Under the pieces are notes generated by a model, which worked only from the letters and a program-made list of their open reading frames with translations, did no database searches and was not told the DNA's origin. This document shows positions 43,501 through 44,437 of a stretch of DNA of 44,437 bases, piece after piece. The translations under genes and the position numbers were made by a program. This DNA is from Armatimonadota bacterium. Lineage in GTDB: Bacteria; Armatimonadota; JAAZEB01. The stretch covers positions 1 to 44,437 of the forward strand of contig JAAZEM010000212.1 of assembly GCA_012512265.1 (NCBI GenBank), read 5' to 3'. The stretch's first letter is position 1. Each line of letters opens with the position of its first letter.

Positions 43501-44400
43501 ATGATGCGATACCGTTTGTTACCACTGCTCATCGGCATGGCGCTGTCGGGTCTCGCGGCCGCGGGGTCGGCAGATCCGGCAGCGTCCGCGAACGCGATGG
43601 AGAAGATGCTCCTTTTCGGAGGTGATACGGCAAAGGAGTGGTCTGCCGCGGAATGCACCGTGGAGGCCTCGCGTGACCGCGTGAAGGCAACCCAAACGGC
43701 GCTGCGCTGGAGCATCCCGGTCGACCACACCACGGGCGAGCCGAACTATCCGGTCGGATGGCCGCGCTTCGGGCGCACCATTCCTGAGGGCCCGCTGCGC
43801 GACTGGAGAGGCTGGGACTACCTTCACTTCTGGGTTTACACCGAGACCTCACGCGATACCCTGCCCCGCGAGCCGGCCAGCCTCGGGCTGCATGTGCCTG
43901 ATCGCGCGCGCCGCTGGAGTCGCTCACTTGCCGAGCTGAAGAAGGGCGAGTGGGTGGAGGTCAAGATCCCCCTCTCGCAGATCCCCGACCACCACGACGT
44001 GCGCTTCATTCAGTTCAACATCGCGGAGTCCAACTATAACCACGGCGACCGGGTCGATTTCTACATTGATGACCTGGCGCTCCTCCGCTATGCCCGGCCA
44101 ACGCTCCTGGAGTTCGCCGCCGAGAGCGGGGTGATCTTTGCCGATACCCGCCAGTTACCGGTCCGCTTCCGGATGGCAGGGGTGAAGCCCGGCGAAACCG
44201 CCACCGTCACGTGCGAACTGCGCGGCAATCGTGGCGTTGTCGCGCGTGAAACCGCGAAGGTGGAGCATGGCGCGCAGCGCCTCGTGCTAGACCTGGGCAC
44301 GAAGGGGCTCGCCCCCGGCACCTACATCCTCTCGGCACGCACTTCTGACGGCGCTCCGGTCACGGCGCGCGTGCGCGTCGTAGAATCGCCGTGGCGGTAA
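43501..44400 (+). CDS. Secreted protein with carbohydrate-binding-module-like domain
   Basis: About 299 residues from ATG 43501 (a second ATG follows at 43504), with GGGAGG 4-8 bases upstream. A signal peptide (LLPLLIGMALSGLAAAGSA) indicates export. Residues about 30-200 look like a galactose-binding/CBM11-type beta-sandwich. The region runs from LLFGGDTAKEWSAAECTVEAS through WDYLHFWVYTETSRDT and GEWVEVKIPLSQI to FIQFNIAESNYNHGDRVDFYIDDLALLR, the last being the typical final strand of such sandwiches. The C-terminal 90 residues form a further Ig-like beta domain (LPVRFRMAGVKPGETATVTCEL to VTARVRVVESPWR). No catalytic residues recognised. Confidence 0.72.
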   Translation: MMRYRLLPLLIGMALSGLAAAGSADPAASANAMEKMLLFGGDTAKEWSAAECTVEASRDRVKATQTALRWSIPVDHTTGEPNYPVGWPRFGRTIPEGPLRDWRGWDYLHFWVYTETSRDTLPREPASLGLHVPDRARRWSRSLAELKKGEWVEVKIPLSQIPDHHDVRFIQFNIAESNYNHGDRVDFYIDDLALLRYARPTLLEFAAESGVIFADTRQLPVRFRMAGVKPGETATVTCELRGNRGVVARETAKVEHGAQRLVLDLGTKGLAPGTYILSARTSDGAPVTARVRVVESPWR

Positions 44401-44413
44401 GGGAACGGCTTCG

Positions 44414-44437
44414 ATGCAGAGACTCGCGGCCCTCGCG
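44414..44437 (+). CDS. Start of a further gene, cut by the window edge
   Basis: ATG 44414 opens MQRLAALA, which looks like the beginning of a signal peptide, 13 bases after the previous stop, with AAGGGAA upstream. Only eight codons are visible, so nothing can be said of function. Close spacing suggests an operon with the carbohydrate-binding-like gene. Confidence 0.4.

Overview
This is a GC-rich (about two-thirds G+C by eye), gene-dense bacterial chromosome segment with both strands used and few intergenic gaps. Type IV pilus motors (pilB, start of pilT), MltG, an archaemetzincin, an S55-type secreted protein next to ftsY, CBM-type carbohydrate proteins and a strikingly uniform set of extended -10 promoters (TGNTATAAT) suggest a deep-branching Terrabacteria lineage. 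Armatimonadota is my best guess, from gene content only; there is no rRNA or other marker here to confirm it. No tRNA, rRNA, CRISPR array, prophage or intact transposon was seen.

Region 1 (1-8103, all minus strand) is a housekeeping/envelope run. It contains a polytopic protein with an alkaline-phosphatase-like ectodomain, ruvX, mltG, a YqeG-family HAD phosphatase and aroE. After two hairpins and a new promoter come pilB and the 5' end of pilT. Region 2 (8279-13706) has a Lon-like AAA protease on the plus strand, then a decayed accessory patch: a small ORF, a remnant of a REP-associated Y1 transposase and a REP-like hairpin. A secreted SUMF1-fold protein without catalytic cysteines and pdxA follow, diverging from each other. 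Region 3 (13969-24289) holds a secreted CBM9 / TIM-barrel-like / CBM protein, ligA (minus) and a giant alpha-2-macroglobulin-like membrane protein. Three copies of a fold-back intergenic repeat punctuate the gaps; two of them have 17-19 bp terminal inverted repeats, like a MITE.

Region 4 (24290-32498) has two divergent polytopic membrane proteins (YfhO-like and DUF2723/GT117-like) starting 16 bp apart, the second apparently on a leaderless mRNA. A minus-strand operon of a membrane J-domain/TPR protein, panB and panC follows, then a secreted copper-amine-oxidase-N-like protein. Region 5 (32618-42346, minus) carries a PEP-synthase/rifampicin-phosphotransferase-like protein whose swivelling histidine is replaced by Gln, pgk with a textbook promoter and terminator, and a coupled pair: a giant S55-peptidase / beta-propeller fusion and ftsY. 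Region 6 (42831-44437, plus) has an archaemetzincin, a secreted carbohydrate-binding-like protein and the first codons of another gene.

No complete novel defence or mobile system is evident. The best candidates for something undescribed are the fold-back repeat family, the Gln-substituted PEP-utilising enzyme, the S55-propeller fusion with its inverted order of half-sites, and the thioester-less, membrane-interrupted A2M-like protein.
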